64,000 bases of DNA, taken from Pseudomonas sp. S35 (GTDB lineage: Bacteria; Pseudomonadota; Gammaproteobacteria; Pseudomonadales; Pseudomonadaceae). This document shows positions 21,076 to 31,216 of this stretch, in pieces. Within the stretch, counting starts at the first letter, position 1. Each line of letters starts with the position of its first letter. The notes beneath the pieces were generated by a model, which was not told the origin of the DNA, ran no database searches, and saw nothing but the letters and a program-made list of their open reading frames with translations. The stretch is from the NCBI RefSeq assembly GCF_009866765.1, contig NZ_CP019431.1, forward strand, positions 5,786,001 through 5,850,000, read 5' to 3'. Made by a program: the position numbers and the translations under genes.

Positions 21076-22101
21076 TTACGAGACCAGGCTCGCCTTGACC
21101 AGCTTGGCCTGCTCATCAGCGTGGTACGAGGAACGTACCAGCGGGCCCGAGGCAACGTTCTTGAAGCCCATCTTGTAGCCTTCCTCGGCGAACCAGGCGA
21201 AGGTGTCCGGGTGCACGAAACGCTGCACCGGCAAGTGGCTGCGCGACGGTTGCAGGTATTGGCCCAGGGTCAGCATGTCGATGTCGTGTTCGCGCATGCG
21301 CTTCATGACTTCGATGACTTCTTCGTCGGTTTCGCCCAAGCCCAGCATCAGGCCGGATTTGGTCGGGATGTGCGGCATCATCTGCTTGAATTTCTGCAGC
21401 AGGGTCAGCGACCACTGGTAGTCCGAACCCGGACGCGCAGCCTTGTACAGGCGTGGCACGGTTTCCAGGTTGTGGTTGAACACATCCGGTGGCTCGGCAG
21501 CGGTGATTTCCAGCGCCACGTCCATACGGCCACGGTAATCCGGCACCAGGGTTTCGAGCATCACGTTGGGCGACAGCTTGCGGATTTCACGGATGCAGTC
21601 GGCAAAGTGCTGGGCACCGCCGTCACGCAGGTCATCGCGGTCAACCGAGGTGATCACCACGTATTTGAGTTTCAGGTCAGCGATGGCGATGGCCAGGCTT
21701 TGCGGCTCGTTGACGTCCAATGGCTTCGGACGGCCGTGGCCGACGTCGCAAAACGGGCAACGACGGGTGCAGATGTCGCCCATGATCATGAAGGTGGCGG
21801 TGCCGCCGGAGAAGCACTCACCCAGGTTCGGGCAGGAGGCTTCTTCGCACACGCTGTGCAGTTTGTGTTTGCGCAGCAGGGCCTTGATACGGTCGACTTC
21901 CGGCGAAACCGGGATGCGCACGCGGATCCAGTCGGGCTTTTTCGGCAGTTCGGTGGTCGGAATGATCTTCACCGGGATGCGTGCAACCTTCTCGGCGCCG
22001 CGCAGCTTGACGCCGGCTTCCACCTTGGCACGCGGGGCCGGGGCCGGACGGTCGGTAATGTCCAGCGTCGGGATCATGGTTTGCACTGCATCAGTAGTCA
22101 T
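21076..22101 (-). CDS. lipA: lipoyl synthase
   Basis: LipA inserts two sulfurs into octanoyl groups on the lipoyl domains of 2-oxoacid dehydrogenases and GcvH. The 341-residue radical-SAM enzyme has the auxiliary cluster motif [12 protein letters not shown] and the radical-[11 protein letters not shown], then [10 protein letters not shown]. An R-S-S-Y-H-A-D end supplies the conserved serine ligand. It follows lipB by two bases, so the two act in sequence: LipB transfers octanoate and LipA sulfurates it. Confidence 0.97.
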   Translation of the reverse strand: MTTDAVQTMIPTLDITDRPAPAPRAKVEAGVKLRGAEKVARIPVKIIPTTELPKKPDWIRVRIPVSPEVDRIKALLRKHKLHSVCEEASCPNLGECFSGGTATFMIMGDICTRRCPFCDVGHGRPKPLDVNEPQSLAIAIADLKLKYVVITSVDRDDLRDGGAQHFADCIREIRKLSPNVMLETLVPDYRGRMDVALEITAAEPPDVFNHNLETVPRLYKAARPGSDYQWSLTLLQKFKQMMPHIPTKSGLMLGLGETDEEVIEVMKRMREHDIDMLTLGQYLQPSRSHLPVQRFVHPDTFAWFAEEGYKMGFKNVASGPLVRSSYHADEQAKLVKASLVS

Positions 22102-22103
22102 AA

Positions 22104-22751
22104 TCAGTCGATTCCGCCCGTAAGGGTCGTCTGCTCAGCATAGTCGAGGTGTTTGACGAGCTGCGCGCGCAGCCGGGCACTAACCTCGGCAAATTTAATC
22201 GGTGTGGCGTGCTCGCTCATCTGGGTCATTGCCAACCCGGCGTAGCCGCACGGGTTGATCCGACGGAACGGGGCCAGGTCCATGTCCACGTTCAGGGCCA
22301 GGCCATGAAAGGAACACCCGTGACGGATGCGCAGCCCCAGGGAGGCGATTTTCGCGCCATCTACATACACACCTGGGGCATCGGGCTTGGCTGCGGCGGT
22401 TATCCCGTAGCTGGCCAGCAGCTCGATCAGGCAAGCCTCAATGCGGCTGACCAGGTCGCGCACGCCAAAACCCAGCTTGCGCACGTCCAACAGCAAATAC
22501 GCCACCAGTTGGCCGGGGCCATGGTAAGTCACTTGGCCACCTCGGTCGACCTGCACCACCGGAATATCACCCGGAAGTAGCAGATGTTCGGCCTTGCCGG
22601 CCTGGCCCTGGGTAAACACCGGCGGGTGCTCCACCAGCCAGACCTCATCGGGAGCCGAGGTGCCGCGCTCGTTCGTGAAGCGCTGCATGGCGTGCCAGAC
22701 AGGCTCGTAGGCCATCTGGCCGAGCTCGCGAAAGCCCAGGACCTGTGACAT
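22104..22751 (-). CDS. lipB: octanoyl-[acyl carrier protein]:protein octanoyltransferase
   Basis: LipB moves octanoate from ACP to lipoyl domains. The 215-residue protein has the family's [14 protein letters not shown] box, the catalytic lysine in [10 protein letters not shown], and the catalytic cysteine in [11 protein letters not shown] at 22751 overlaps the ybeD stop (TGATG); a GTG one codon upstream is also possible. Order ybeD-lipB-lipA is the usual one. Confidence 0.96.
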   Translation of the reverse strand: MSQVLGFRELGQMAYEPVWHAMQRFTNERGTSAPDEVWLVEHPPVFTQGQAGKAEHLLLPGDIPVVQVDRGGQVTYHGPGQLVAYLLLDVRKLGFGVRDLVSRIEACLIELLASYGITAAAKPDAPGVYVDGAKIASLGLRIRHGCSFHGLALNVDMDLAPFRRINPCGYAGLAMTQMSEHATPIKFAEVSARLRAQLVKHLDYAEQTTLTGGID

Positions 22752-23032
22752 CACAACACCATGTGCACGAAGCCGGTGGCCCGCAGTTCGCTATTGATGT
22801 CGTAGAGCTGGTCTTGTCCGGTCGCAACGATGTGCAACTGGATAGTTGTGTACTTACCGGTGGTGCTGGATCGCTCATCCACCCGGTTATCGTTGATCGT
22901 CGCGTGTTTACGCACGATCTCAAGAATCTTGTCCTTGCGGCCAACGCCCGTGTCGCTGATCACCTTGATCGGGTAATCGACCACCGGGAATTCGATCTTT
23001 GGCGCCTTTACTTCTACTTCTTTATCGGTCAT
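22751..23032 (-). CDS. ybeD: DUF493 (YbeD) family protein
   Basis: This 93-residue ACT-like protein matches YbeD, which lies between dacA/dacC and lipB in many gamma-proteobacteria. It shows [15 protein letters not shown] and the C-terminal [15 protein letters not shown]. The function is not established; its location suggests a link to lipoate. ATG 23032 gives the canonical short protein, and the upstream open frame crosses a terminator and is not needed. Confidence 0.93.
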   Translation of the reverse strand: MTDKEVEVKAPKIEFPVVDYPIKVISDTGVGRKDKILEIVRKHATINDNRVDERSSTTGKYTTIQLHIVATGQDQLYDINSELRATGFVHMVL

Positions 23033-23070
23033 GGCGTAACGGCCTCGTAAGCGGTAAGCCGTGGCGACGG

Positions 23071-23105
23071 GCAAAGCCCCGCGTCGGATCAACGCGGGGC
23101 TTTGC
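23071..23105 (-). terminator. strong hairpin after dacC
   Basis: A 14-bp perfect stem (GCAAAGCCCCGCGT and its complement) has a seven-base loop, with the UUUG tail folded into the stem end. On the minus strand it lies between the dacC stop and ybeD. Confidence 0.6.
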
Positions 23106-23117
23106 AGGTGCACACAA

Positions 23118-24275
23118 TCAGTTGAACAAGCCGTAGAAGAATAGACGGATGCTATCCCACACGCGGCGGAAGATACCACCTTCGTCGACGGCGTCCAGCG
23201 CGATCAGGTCAGCGCTGTGCACGACCTTGTCGTCCAGCTTCACTTCGACTTTACCGATCACATCACCCTTGGCAATTGGGGCAACCAATTGCGGGTTCAT
23301 GGTCATGCTGGCAGCGAGCTTTTTCAGCTGGCCTTTAGGCATGGTCAGGGTCAGGTCTTCAGCCAGGCCGGCCTTGACCTGCGAGGTTGCGCCCTTCCAA
23401 ACCGGCGCGGTCGCCAGCTCGGCGCCCTTTTGGTAGAAGGTCTGGGTTTCGAAGAAGCGGAAACCGTAGGTCAGCAGTTTTTGCGTCTCGGCCGCACGGG
23501 CCTGCTCGCTGTTGGTGCCGAACACGACGGCGATCAGGCGCTGGCCATCACGGACGGCGGACGACACCATGCAGTAACCCGCTTCGTCGGTGTGGCCGGT
23601 TTTCAGACCATCGACGGTCTTGTCACGCCACAGCAGCAGGTTGCGGTTTGGCTGCTTGATGTTGTTCCAGAAGAACTCCTTCTGGGAGTAGATCGCGTAG
23701 TGCACAGGGTCAACACGGATGATCGCGCGGGCCAGGATCGCCATGTCGTGAGCCGACGAGTAGTGCTCTGGGTTCGGCAGACCGGTCGGGTTCATGAAGT
23801 GGCTGTTGGTCATGCCCAGGTCGGCCACGGTTTTGTTCATCATGTCGGCGAACGCGTCTTCGCTGCCGGCGATGTGCTCGGCCAGCGCCACGCTGGCGTC
23901 GTTACCAGACTGGATGATGATGCCGTGCAGCAGGTCGCTCACGGTGACTTGCGAGCCCACCTTGATGAACATCCGCGAACCACCGGTACGCCAGGCGTTT
24001 TCGCTGACGGTCACCGGGTCGTTCTCGCCGATCTGGCCGCGACGGATTTCCAGGGTCGCGATGTAGGCGGTCATCAGCTTGGTCAGGCTGGCCGGTGGCA
24101 GGCGCTGGTCACCGTTGCTCTCGACCAGCACGTTGCCGCTGGCAGCGTCCATCAGGACCCAGGCCTTGGCGGCCAGTTGCGGTGAAGCCGGCACCATTTC
24201 AACCGCCCAGGCGGCCGGAGTGATGATCAGCGAGATAAGCAGGCACGTGCGTTTGGCTAAGGTGGTGATGTTCAT
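23118..24275 (-). CDS. dacC: D-alanyl-D-alanine carboxypeptidase (PBP5/6 type)
   Basis: This penicillin-binding protein trims the terminal D-Ala of murein pentapeptides. The 385-residue precursor has a signal peptide (residues 1-24), the SLTK active-site tetrad (about residue 63), SGN, and KTGHT, then the PBP5 C-terminal domain. A terminal amphipathic helix (IRLFFYGLFN) anchors it to the inner membrane. It is followed by the ybeD-lipB-lipA genes across a terminator-like hairpin. Confidence 0.95.
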   Translation of the reverse strand: MNITTLAKRTCLLISLIITPAAWAVEMVPASPQLAAKAWVLMDAASGNVLVESNGDQRLPPASLTKLMTAYIATLEIRRGQIGENDPVTVSENAWRTGGSRMFIKVGSQVTVSDLLHGIIIQSGNDASVALAEHIAGSEDAFADMMNKTVADLGMTNSHFMNPTGLPNPEHYSSAHDMAILARAIIRVDPVHYAIYSQKEFFWNNIKQPNRNLLLWRDKTVDGLKTGHTDEAGYCMVSSAVRDGQRLIAVVFGTNSEQARAAETQKLLTYGFRFFETQTFYQKGAELATAPVWKGATSQVKAGLAEDLTLTMPKGQLKKLAASMTMNPQLVAPIAKGDVIGKVEVKLDDKVVHSADLIALDAVDEGGIFRRVWDSIRLFFYGLFN

Positions 24276-24455
24276 CCGTCTCTCGAAATTGCTTATGGAA
24301 ACTTGCCCTCACGGGCAAAACTTATTCAGACAGCCCGCTACCAGACTGTCACGTGTTCGGTTGCCCGCTCACCCCTTGCCCCTGGGTTTTTGTTGTTCAA
24401 CGAGCCAACAACCAAGGCTCAAGCCCGCGCACGGACCTGACCCATCAATGCTTTG

Positions 24456-25454
24456 TTATTCGGCGGTGACCACGCTGGGTTGCCCCAGGTTGGCCAGGCG
24501 CACGCTGTTCTGTACTTGCGCGACTTCGCTCGGCGAGCCGATCGGGCCCATGCGCACGCGGTGCAGGGTCTGCTGGTTACGCACGATGGAGCTGATAAAG
24601 ACCGGCGCGTTGACCATGCCGCTGAGCTTGGACCTTAACAGTTCTGCCGCATCCGGGTTGGCGAAAGCGCCCACCTGCAGGTATTGCCCGCCCGCGACGG
24701 AAGCGCCTGGCGCTGCACGGGGCACCACGACCGTATCCGGTGCGTGCTGCTGGGGTGGCGGTGTCCACTGTTCGATCTTGCCGGCCGATGCCGTCACTTG
24801 CGGCTGCGCAGCCTGCGGCTCGTTGAGCATCAACGGTGCAGGCTTGCCGCGCTGGGCCCAATACTGCGCCGGGTCGATGCCTTCGACCTTGACCCGCGCC
24901 GTGCCGGTTTCGGCATAGCCGAGTTTTTTCGCAGCGGCGTAGGACAGGTCGATGATGCGGTCCGAATAGAACGGCCCACGGTCGTTGACCCGCAGGATCA
25001 CGGTGCGGTTGTTGTCCAGGTTGGTCACGCGCACATAGCTGGGCAGCGGCAGGGTTTTATGCGCCGCGCTCATGCCGTACAGGTCATAGACCTCGCCATT
25101 GGCGGTGTTCTGGCCATGGAACTTGGTGCCGTACCAGGATGCCGTACCCGATTGCACGTAGGTCTTGGACTCTTGCAGCGGAAAGTAGGATTTGCCCAGC
25201 ACGGTATACGGATTGGCCTTGTACGGCCCGGTGTGCAGGGTCGGCGTGGCATCCGGGATCTTAGACACATCGACATCCCACCACGGCGCGCCGTCTTTGT
25301 GCGCGCGGTTGATGTCCAGGCCGGGCTGGGAACGCACAGCCGTGCCGCCGGACTTCGGTGCCGGGCCACGGCTGGTGGAGCAACTGACGACCAGCAGGGA
25401 CAACGCGGCGAACGCCACCAGCTTGAGCGGTTGTTTGAACGGCGATACCCGCAT
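24456..25454 (-). CDS. rlpA: septal lytic transglycosylase RlpA, SPOR-domain lipoprotein
   Basis: RlpA cleaves denuded glycan strands at the septum. The 332-residue lipoprotein has a lipobox (VVSC, about residues 22-25), a double-psi beta-barrel (about 105-200) and a C-terminal SPOR domain (about 255-330) that binds denuded glycan. Within GEVYDLYGMSAAH the Glu, Asp and His have the 0/+3/+11 spacing of the P. aeruginosa RlpA catalytic residues. Its ATG overlaps the mltB stop by one base (TAATG). The 180-base gap to dacC holds a small TTGCCC/GGGCAA hairpin at 24303-24318 and nothing else certain. Confidence 0.94.
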   Translation of the reverse strand: MRVSPFKQPLKLVAFAALSLLVVSCSTSRGPAPKSGGTAVRSQPGLDINRAHKDGAPWWDVDVSKIPDATPTLHTGPYKANPYTVLGKSYFPLQESKTYVQSGTASWYGTKFHGQNTANGEVYDLYGMSAAHKTLPLPSYVRVTNLDNNRTVILRVNDRGPFYSDRIIDLSYAAAKKLGYAETGTARVKVEGIDPAQYWAQRGKPAPLMLNEPQAAQPQVTASAGKIEQWTPPPQQHAPDTVVVPRAAPGASVAGGQYLQVGAFANPDAAELLRSKLSGMVNAPVFISSIVRNQQTLHRVRMGPIGSPSEVAQVQNSVRLANLGQPSVVTAE

Positions 25455-26470
25455 TACTTGTTGCCCCGTGCTTGGACCAGCATGTCTGACAGCTGATGCA
25501 CGGCCATGGCGTACATCACACTGCGGTTATAACGCGTGATTGCGTAAAAATTCTTCAGGCCCATCCAGTATTCAGGGCCGTTTTCGCCTTCCAGGCGGAA
25601 CGCCGTGACTGGCATGTCATCGCGTGGCGCATTCTGACTCGACCAGCCCAGCGCCCGCAACTCCCCGACCGTCTTGACCGGCTCGATGCCCTGGGTCAGG
25701 CCTTCATCGGCGCGCTCCCCGCTGACATCGGCGCGAATCACTACCGGCTCGCCGCCCACCCAGCCGTGGCGTTTGAAGTAGCTGGCCACGCTGCCGATGG
25801 CGTCGTCGGGGTTGCTCCAGATATTGATGTGGCCGTCGCCGTCAAAATCCACGGCATACGCGCGAAAGCTGCTCGGCATAAATTGCGGCAAGCCCATTGC
25901 GCCGGCGTAGGAGCCCTTGAGGGTCAGCGGGTCGACCTGTTCTTCACGGGCCAACAGCAGGAATTCGCGCAACTCCTTGCGGAAGAAGTCGGCGCGGGGC
26001 GGGTAATCGAAGCCCAGGGTCGACAAGGCGTCGATCACCCGGTAGCTGCCGGTATTGCGCCCGTAGAAGGTCTCAATGCCAATGATCGCGACAATCACCT
26101 GCGCCGGCACGCCGTATTCCTGCTCGGCGCGGGCCAGCACGGCTTCATGTTCGCGCCAGAAATCCACACCGCGTGCCACGCGGGCGTCGGTGAGGAACAT
26201 CGGGCGATATTCCTTCCACTGCTTCACGCGCTCGGCGGGACGCGAGATGGCGTCGAGGATCGCCTGCTTTTTCTGGGCCTCGCGGAACACGCCCATCAGT
26301 TGCTCACCGGCGAAACCGTAGTCGCGGGTCATCTCACCGACAAATTCGGCGACCTGGGGTGAACCATCGTAGTCACCGGCCTGCGCCTCTTGCGTTGCGC
26401 CCAGCAGCCCAATCAGGCTCATCCAGGACGCATGCCGAGTCGCCCAGCCGCGCATTACTTGCATTGACAT
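25454..26470 (-). CDS. mltB: membrane-bound lytic murein transglycosylase B
   Basis: MltB is a glycan-strand lytic transglycosylase. The 338-residue protein has an N-terminal export signal and the MltB domain with catalytic Glu in IIGIETFYGR, plus KGSYAGAMGLPQF and VDFDGDGHINIW. ATG at 26470 has an AAGG site just after the rodA stop; an in-frame GTG at 26500 would start inside rodA. No PG-binding domain follows, unlike the other MltB relative at 18621. Confidence 0.92.
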   Translation of the reverse strand: MSMQVMRGWATRHASWMSLIGLLGATQEAQAGDYDGSPQVAEFVGEMTRDYGFAGEQLMGVFREAQKKQAILDAISRPAERVKQWKEYRPMFLTDARVARGVDFWREHEAVLARAEQEYGVPAQVIVAIIGIETFYGRNTGSYRVIDALSTLGFDYPPRADFFRKELREFLLLAREEQVDPLTLKGSYAGAMGLPQFMPSSFRAYAVDFDGDGHINIWSNPDDAIGSVASYFKRHGWVGGEPVVIRADVSGERADEGLTQGIEPVKTVGELRALGWSSQNAPRDDMPVTAFRLEGENGPEYWMGLKNFYAITRYNRSVMYAMAVHQLSDMLVQARGNK

Positions 26471-26481
26471 CTTCACCTTAT

Positions 26482-27627
26482 TCAAACCTGTGCGATCCAC
26501 TTGCGATGCGTATGAATCGACATCAAAACCCCAAACGCTGACAGCAATGTCACCAGCGAAGTTCCGCCGTAGCTAATGAACGGCAACGGCACCCCAACCA
26601 CCGGCAGCAGGCCACTGACCATACCGATGTTGACGAAAACGTAAACAAAAAAAGTCATGGTCAAGGCGCCGGCGAGCAATTTGCCGAACAAGGTCTGGGC
26701 CTGGGCGGTAATCACCAGGCCACGTCCGATCAGCAGTAAATAGATCAGCAACAGCGCGCAGATGCCCACCAGGCCGAACTCTTCGCCCATCACCGCGATA
26801 ATGAAGTCGGTATGGCTCTCGGGCAAAAAGTCCAGGTGCGATTGGGTGCCCAGCAGCCAGCCCTTGCCAAACACGCCGCCGGAACCGATGGCTGCCTTGG
26901 ACTGGATGATGTTCCAGCCGGTGCCGAGCGGGTCGCTTTCCGGGTCGAGAAACGTGAGGATCCGCTGTTTCTGGTAGTCGTGCATAAAGAAGAACCACAT
27001 GGCCACTGCCACCGGTACGGCCGCTGCCAGCACGCTGAGGATCCAGCGCCAGCGCAAACCGCCCATGAACAGCACGAACGCACCGCCGGCGAGGATCAGC
27101 AGCGAGGTGCCGAGGTCCGGCTGGCGCACGATCAGGATGAACGGTATGCCGATCAGGATCAGGCTGATGCCCACGTGTTTAAGCTGCGGCGGCAAGGTGC
27201 GCTTGGACAGGTACCAGGCGATGGTGGCCGGCATCAGGATCTTCATGAATTCCGACGGCTGGAAGCGGATCACCCCTGGAATGTTGATCCAGCGGGTCGC
27301 ACCCATAGCGTTGTGGCCCATGACGTCCACCACCACCAGCAGCAATACGCCGGCGACGTAGCCGAGCGGCACCCAGCGCGCCATGAAACGCGGCTCCAGC
27401 TGGGCGATCACCACCATCGACAGCAGCCCCAGGCCAAACGACGACGCCTGCTTGATCAGCAAGTCCCAGTTCTTGCCGCTGGCCGAATACAGCACGAACA
27501 GGCTGCCGGCGGCCAGGGTCAGCAACAGGATCAGCAACGGGCCATCAATGTGCATGCGCTGCAGCAACGTCGCACGGCGACGCATCACATCCTCGCTGGA
27601 GAGGATGCGGTCAAAATTACTCTTCAC
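26482..27627 (-). CDS. rodA: peptidoglycan glycosyltransferase RodA (SEDS)
   Basis: RodA polymerises glycan strands for cell elongation with PBP2. The 381-residue integral membrane protein has about ten spans, the RWINIPGVIRFQPSEFMKI segment, the WNIIQSKAAIGSGGVFGKGW loop and the PFISYGGTSL signature. GTG at 27627 overlaps the mrdA end by 11 bases and gives the VKSNFDRILSSEDV start I recall for pseudomonads; an ATG at residue 15 is an alternative. Confidence 0.94.
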   Translation of the reverse strand: MKSNFDRILSSEDVMRRRATLLQRMHIDGPLLILLLTLAAGSLFVLYSASGKNWDLLIKQASSFGLGLLSMVVIAQLEPRFMARWVPLGYVAGVLLLVVVDVMGHNAMGATRWINIPGVIRFQPSEFMKILMPATIAWYLSKRTLPPQLKHVGISLILIGIPFILIVRQPDLGTSLLILAGGAFVLFMGGLRWRWILSVLAAAVPVAVAMWFFFMHDYQKQRILTFLDPESDPLGTGWNIIQSKAAIGSGGVFGKGWLLGTQSHLDFLPESHTDFIIAVMGEEFGLVGICALLLIYLLLIGRGLVITAQAQTLFGKLLAGALTMTFFVYVFVNIGMVSGLLPVVGVPLPFISYGGTSLVTLLSAFGVLMSIHTHRKWIAQV

Positions 27628-29515
27628 TGGCCGTAACCTCGGTGTTTGAAGGGGGGCCGCCATATTCGGGCTTGAGCCTGCCGTCGTCGGCCAGCAACCA
27701 GGCGTCCATCACCTGGCGCACTACGGGCGCTGCCACACCGGAGCCGGACTCGCCGTTCTCCACCATCACCGCCACCACGATCTTCGGGTCGTCCGCCGGC
27801 GCAAAGCCTACAAACAACGCGTGGTCGCGGTGGCGCTCCTGGACCTTGGTGCGGTCGTATTTCTCGCCCTGCTTGATCGCGACCACCTGGGCCGTACCGC
27901 TCTTGCCGGCAATGCGGTACTGCGCGCCGATGGCCGCTTTGCGCGCGGTGCCACGGGCGCCGTGCATCACTTGCTGCATGCCATGATTGACCTTGGTCCA
28001 ATCCGACGGGTCGCGCAGCACGATATCGGGGATCGGGTTGTCATCCACCGGCTTCTCGCCTTCGATGGTCTTGGCCAGGTGCGGGCGATTCCAGATGCCT
28101 TTGTTGGCCACCAGTGCGGTGGCCTGGGCCAGTTGCAATGGGGTGGCCTGCATGTAGCCCTGGCCGATGCCCAGAATCAGGGTTTCACCCGGGAACCACG
28201 CCTGGCGACGGGTCGCACGCTTCCACTCGCGCGATGGCATCAAGCCAGGGGACTCTTCGAACATATCCAGGGACACTTTCTGACCGAGGCCGAACTTGCC
28301 CATGTAGGCAGACAACCGGTCGATTCCCAGCTTGTGGGCCAGGTCATAAAAATAGGTGTCGTTGGACCGCATGATCGCGGTATCCAAGTCGACATAGCCG
28401 TCACCGGTGCGGTTCCAGTTTCGGTATTTGTGGTCGTAGTTGGGCAGCATGTAATAGCCCGGGTCGAACACGCGGCTGGAGGCCGTGACCACGCCCGCGT
28501 CCAGACCGGCAATCGCCACCGCCGGCTTGATGGTCGAACCGGGCGGGTACAGGCCGCGCAGGACGCGGTTGAACAGCGGCCGGTCGATGGAGTCGCGCAA
28601 CTCGGCATAAGCCTTGAAGCTGATGCCGGTGACGAACAGGTTAGGGTCGAAACTCGGCTGGCTGACCATCGCCAGCACTTCGCCAGTCTTCGGGTCCAGT
28701 GCCACCACCGCGCCACGCCGTCCGCCCAGGGCCATCTCCGCTGCTTCCTGCAACTTGATGTCCAGGCTCAGCACGATGTCCTTGCCGGGAATCGGGTCGG
28801 TGCGTTTGAGCACGCGCAGCACGCGGCCACGGGCGTTGGTCTCGACCTCCTCGTAACCCACTTGGCCGTGCAGTTGCGGCTCGTAGAAACGCTCGATGCC
28901 GGTCTTGCCAATATGGTGGGTGCCGCTGTAGTTGACCGGGTCGAGGCTCTTGAGCTCTTTCTCGTTGATCCGCCCCATGTAGCCGACCGAATGCGCAAAG
29001 TGCGCACCCTGCGGGTAATGGCGCACCAACTGCGCCACCACTTCCACACCGGGCAAACGGAACTGGTTGACCGCGATACGGGCGATCTGCTCTTCGGTCA
29101 GCTCGAACAGGATCGGCACCGGCTCGAATGGCCGACGCCCCTGCTTCATGCGTTTTTCGAAGATCACCCGGTCTTCCGGCGTCAACTGCAAGACCTCGAC
29201 AATGACATCGAGGACTTGCTGCCAGTCACCAGAACGCTCGCGGGTCATGCTCAGGCTGAAGCTGGGCCGGTTATCCGCGACCACCACGCCATTGCGGTCG
29301 AAAATCAGCCCACGGGTCGGCGGAATCGGCTGCACATGCACCCGGTTGTTTTCCGACAGCGTGGAGTGATACTCGTACTGGATCACCTGCAGGAAATACA
29401 GGCGCGCGATCAGCACGCACATCAGCCCGACGACCAGAATCGCACCAAACACGACCCGAGCGCGTACAAGACGTGCGTCTTTCTCGTGGTCCTTGATGCG
29501 GATCGGCTGGGTCAT
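27617..29515 (-). CDS. mrdA: penicillin-binding protein 2 (elongation transpeptidase)
   Basis: PBP2 crosslinks lateral-wall peptidoglycan with RodA. The 632-residue class-B PBP has one N-terminal membrane span (about 20-42), a dimerisation/pedestal domain, then the transpeptidase motifs STIK, SND and KSGTA (about residues 328, 384 and 541). ATG 29515 lies 15 bases after rlmH. Overlap with rodA points to coupled synthesis of the two partners. Confidence 0.96.
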   Translation of the reverse strand: MTQPIRIKDHEKDARLVRARVVFGAILVVGLMCVLIARLYFLQVIQYEYHSTLSENNRVHVQPIPPTRGLIFDRNGVVVADNRPSFSLSMTRERSGDWQQVLDVIVEVLQLTPEDRVIFEKRMKQGRRPFEPVPILFELTEEQIARIAVNQFRLPGVEVVAQLVRHYPQGAHFAHSVGYMGRINEKELKSLDPVNYSGTHHIGKTGIERFYEPQLHGQVGYEEVETNARGRVLRVLKRTDPIPGKDIVLSLDIKLQEAAEMALGGRRGAVVALDPKTGEVLAMVSQPSFDPNLFVTGISFKAYAELRDSIDRPLFNRVLRGLYPPGSTIKPAVAIAGLDAGVVTASSRVFDPGYYMLPNYDHKYRNWNRTGDGYVDLDTAIMRSNDTYFYDLAHKLGIDRLSAYMGKFGLGQKVSLDMFEESPGLMPSREWKRATRRQAWFPGETLILGIGQGYMQATPLQLAQATALVANKGIWNRPHLAKTIEGEKPVDDNPIPDIVLRDPSDWTKVNHGMQQVMHGARGTARKAAIGAQYRIAGKSGTAQVVAIKQGEKYDRTKVQERHRDHALFVGFAPADDPKIVVAVMVENGESGSGVAAPVVRQVMDAWLLADDGRLKPEYGGPPSNTEVTASEE

Positions 29516-29530
29516 CGGGAGGGGCGCAGG

Positions 29531-29998
29531 CTATTTGTGGTAAGGGTGCCCGGACAGGACTGTCCAGGCGCGATACAGCTGTTCACCGATCAGAATCCTT
29601 ACCAACGGGTGCGGCAACGTCAGCGCCGACAGCGACCAGCGCTGATCCGCCCGCGCGCAGACTTCCGGCGCCAGCCCTTCCGGGCCACCGACCATGAAGT
29701 TGACCGTACGCGAGTCCAGGCGCCAGCGATCCAGTTCCACCGCCAGTTGCTCGGTGCTCCAGGGTTTGCCGTGCACTTCGAGGGTGACGATACGCTCGTT
29801 GGGGCCGACCTTGGCCAACATGGCTTCGCCTTCCTGGCGGATAAAGCGCGCCACGTCGGCATTCTTGCCCCGGGTGTTGAGCGGTATTTCCACCAGTTCC
29901 AGCGACAGCTCAGCGGGCAGACGCTTGGCATACTCGTGCCAGCCTTCTTCCACCCACTTGGGCATGCGTGAACCGACAGCGATCAGACGCAGGCGCAC
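29531..29998 (-). CDS. rlmH: 23S rRNA pseudouridine-1915 N3-methyltransferase
   Basis: RlmH is a SPOUT methyltransferase acting on helix 69 of 23S rRNA. The 155-residue protein has the family length and the knot motif [11 protein letters not shown], and ends [20 protein letters not shown]. It is nine bases behind rsfS, the usual pairing. Confidence 0.96.
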
Positions 29999-30007
29999 AG
30001 CCGTTCC

Positions 30008-30502
30008 TTATTCCTGGTCTTTGTTGAGCTTGTCGAAGTGCGCGTGGCCCACTTCCGGGCTGTGGTGCTTGCCATCGGCCGCACGGCTCTGCTCGGCGCC
30101 TTTCCACAGACGTTCCAGGTCATAGAACTGGCGGGCGTTGGAGGTCATCATGTGAACGATCACGTCGTCCATGTCCAGCAGCACCCAGTCGCTGTCGCCC
30201 TTGCCTTCTTCACCCAATGGCTTGACGCCTTGGGCTTTGACGGCTTCGCGAACCTTGTCCAGCATCGCGCCGATCTGGCGGTTGGAGGTACCGGTGGCGA
30301 TGATCATGAAGTCGGTGATGCTCTGCTTGTCGCGTACGTCCAGGACCTGGATGTCCTGGGCCTTCACGTCTTCCAGGGCCGCTACGGCGACTTTTACCAG
30401 CTCTTCGCCAGCCAGCTCAGGGCCGGTGTGGGCTTCAACTGGCAGCGGGGCGCTTTTGAAAGTGCCTTTGCGCTTAACTTTGCTTACGTCTTTGTTCGTC
30501 AT
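30008..30502 (-). CDS. rsfS: ribosomal silencing factor RsfS
   Basis: RsfS binds L14 on the 50S subunit and blocks subunit joining in starved cells. The 164-residue protein has a core (about 35-145) with LDVRDKQSITDFMIIATGTSNRQI and the DMDDVIVHMM segment. It has a basic N-terminal extension of about 30 residues and a charged C-terminal tail beyond the usual domain. The start could lie further in, as the extension carries no recognised domain. Confidence 0.92.
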   Translation of the reverse strand: MTNKDVSKVKRKGTFKSAPLPVEAHTGPELAGEELVKVAVAALEDVKAQDIQVLDVRDKQSITDFMIIATGTSNRQIGAMLDKVREAVKAQGVKPLGEEGKGDSDWVLLDMDDVIVHMMTSNARQFYDLERLWKGAEQSRAADGKHHSPEVGHAHFDKLNKDQE

Positions 30503-30571
30503 ATAAAACTCGTTTTGCTCGTATGTTCGGGCGCTCGCTGCACGACTGTTCGTGCGTTCAAGCGCGCCTTT

Positions 30572-31216
30572 TCAGTTCGACGCACGGTAAAGCCCGTGCG
30601 CATCGATGTAGGCCAGGACCGCGTCAGGCACCAGGAAACGTACCGACTTCCCGCTGGCCAGCAGTTGACGGATCTGGGTGGCGGACACCGCAAGCGGGGT
30701 CTGCCAGACGAATGCAATATTCCCGTTCGGCCCGGTCAGGGCCAAGGGGTCACTTACCGACCGCGCGGCCAGCAGGTTGCGCAAGGCATCCGGCGGTTCG
30801 CTGTCGGCATCCGGGCGTTGCAAAACCAGGATGTGGCAATGCTGGAGGAGTTCCTCCCAGCGGTGCCAAGAGGGCAGGCCGCAAAATGCGTCCCAGCCCA
30901 AAAGCAGAAACAACTGGTCATCTGCGGCCAACTCGGCGCGCATCAGTTCCAGGGTGTCGACAGTGTAGGACGGTTTATCGCGTTTGAGTTCGCGGTCGTC
31001 CACCACCAGCGGCGGTATGCCTTCTACTGCCAGACGCACCATTTCCAGGCGTTGTTGCGGTGACACCTGCGGCGTGTCGCGGTGCGGCGGCCGGAAATTG
31101 GGGGTCAGGCGCAGCTCATCGAGCGCGAGGGCGTCCGCAACTTCCAGGGCACTGCGCAAATGGCCGATGTGCACGGGGTCGAAAGTACCGCCGAGCAGCC
31201 CGATGCGTTTAGCCAT
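30572..31216 (-). CDS. nadD: nicotinate-nucleotide adenylyltransferase
   Basis: NadD adenylates NaMN to NaAD in NAD synthesis. The 214-residue protein has the [11 protein letters not shown] nucleotidyl-transferase motif and [10 protein letters not shown] (the SxTxxR signature). ATG 31216 overlaps the proA stop by one base. It is followed by rsfS after 69 bases with no visible signal. Confidence 0.96.
   Translation of the reverse strand: MAKRIGLLGGTFDPVHIGHLRSALEVADALALDELRLTPNFRPPHRDTPQVSPQQRLEMVRLAVEGIPPLVVDDRELKRDKPSYTVDTLELMRAELAADDQLFLLLGWDAFCGLPSWHRWEELLQHCHILVLQRPDADSEPPDALRNLLAARSVSDPLALTGPNGNIAFVWQTPLAVSATQIRQLLASGKSVRFLVPDAVLAYIDAHGLYRASN

Noticed and set aside
27821..29971. 716-codon open frame opposite mrdA and rlmH
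   Set aside because: Antisense shadow of mrdA with typical low-complexity His-Gln-Arg translation and no ribosome site.
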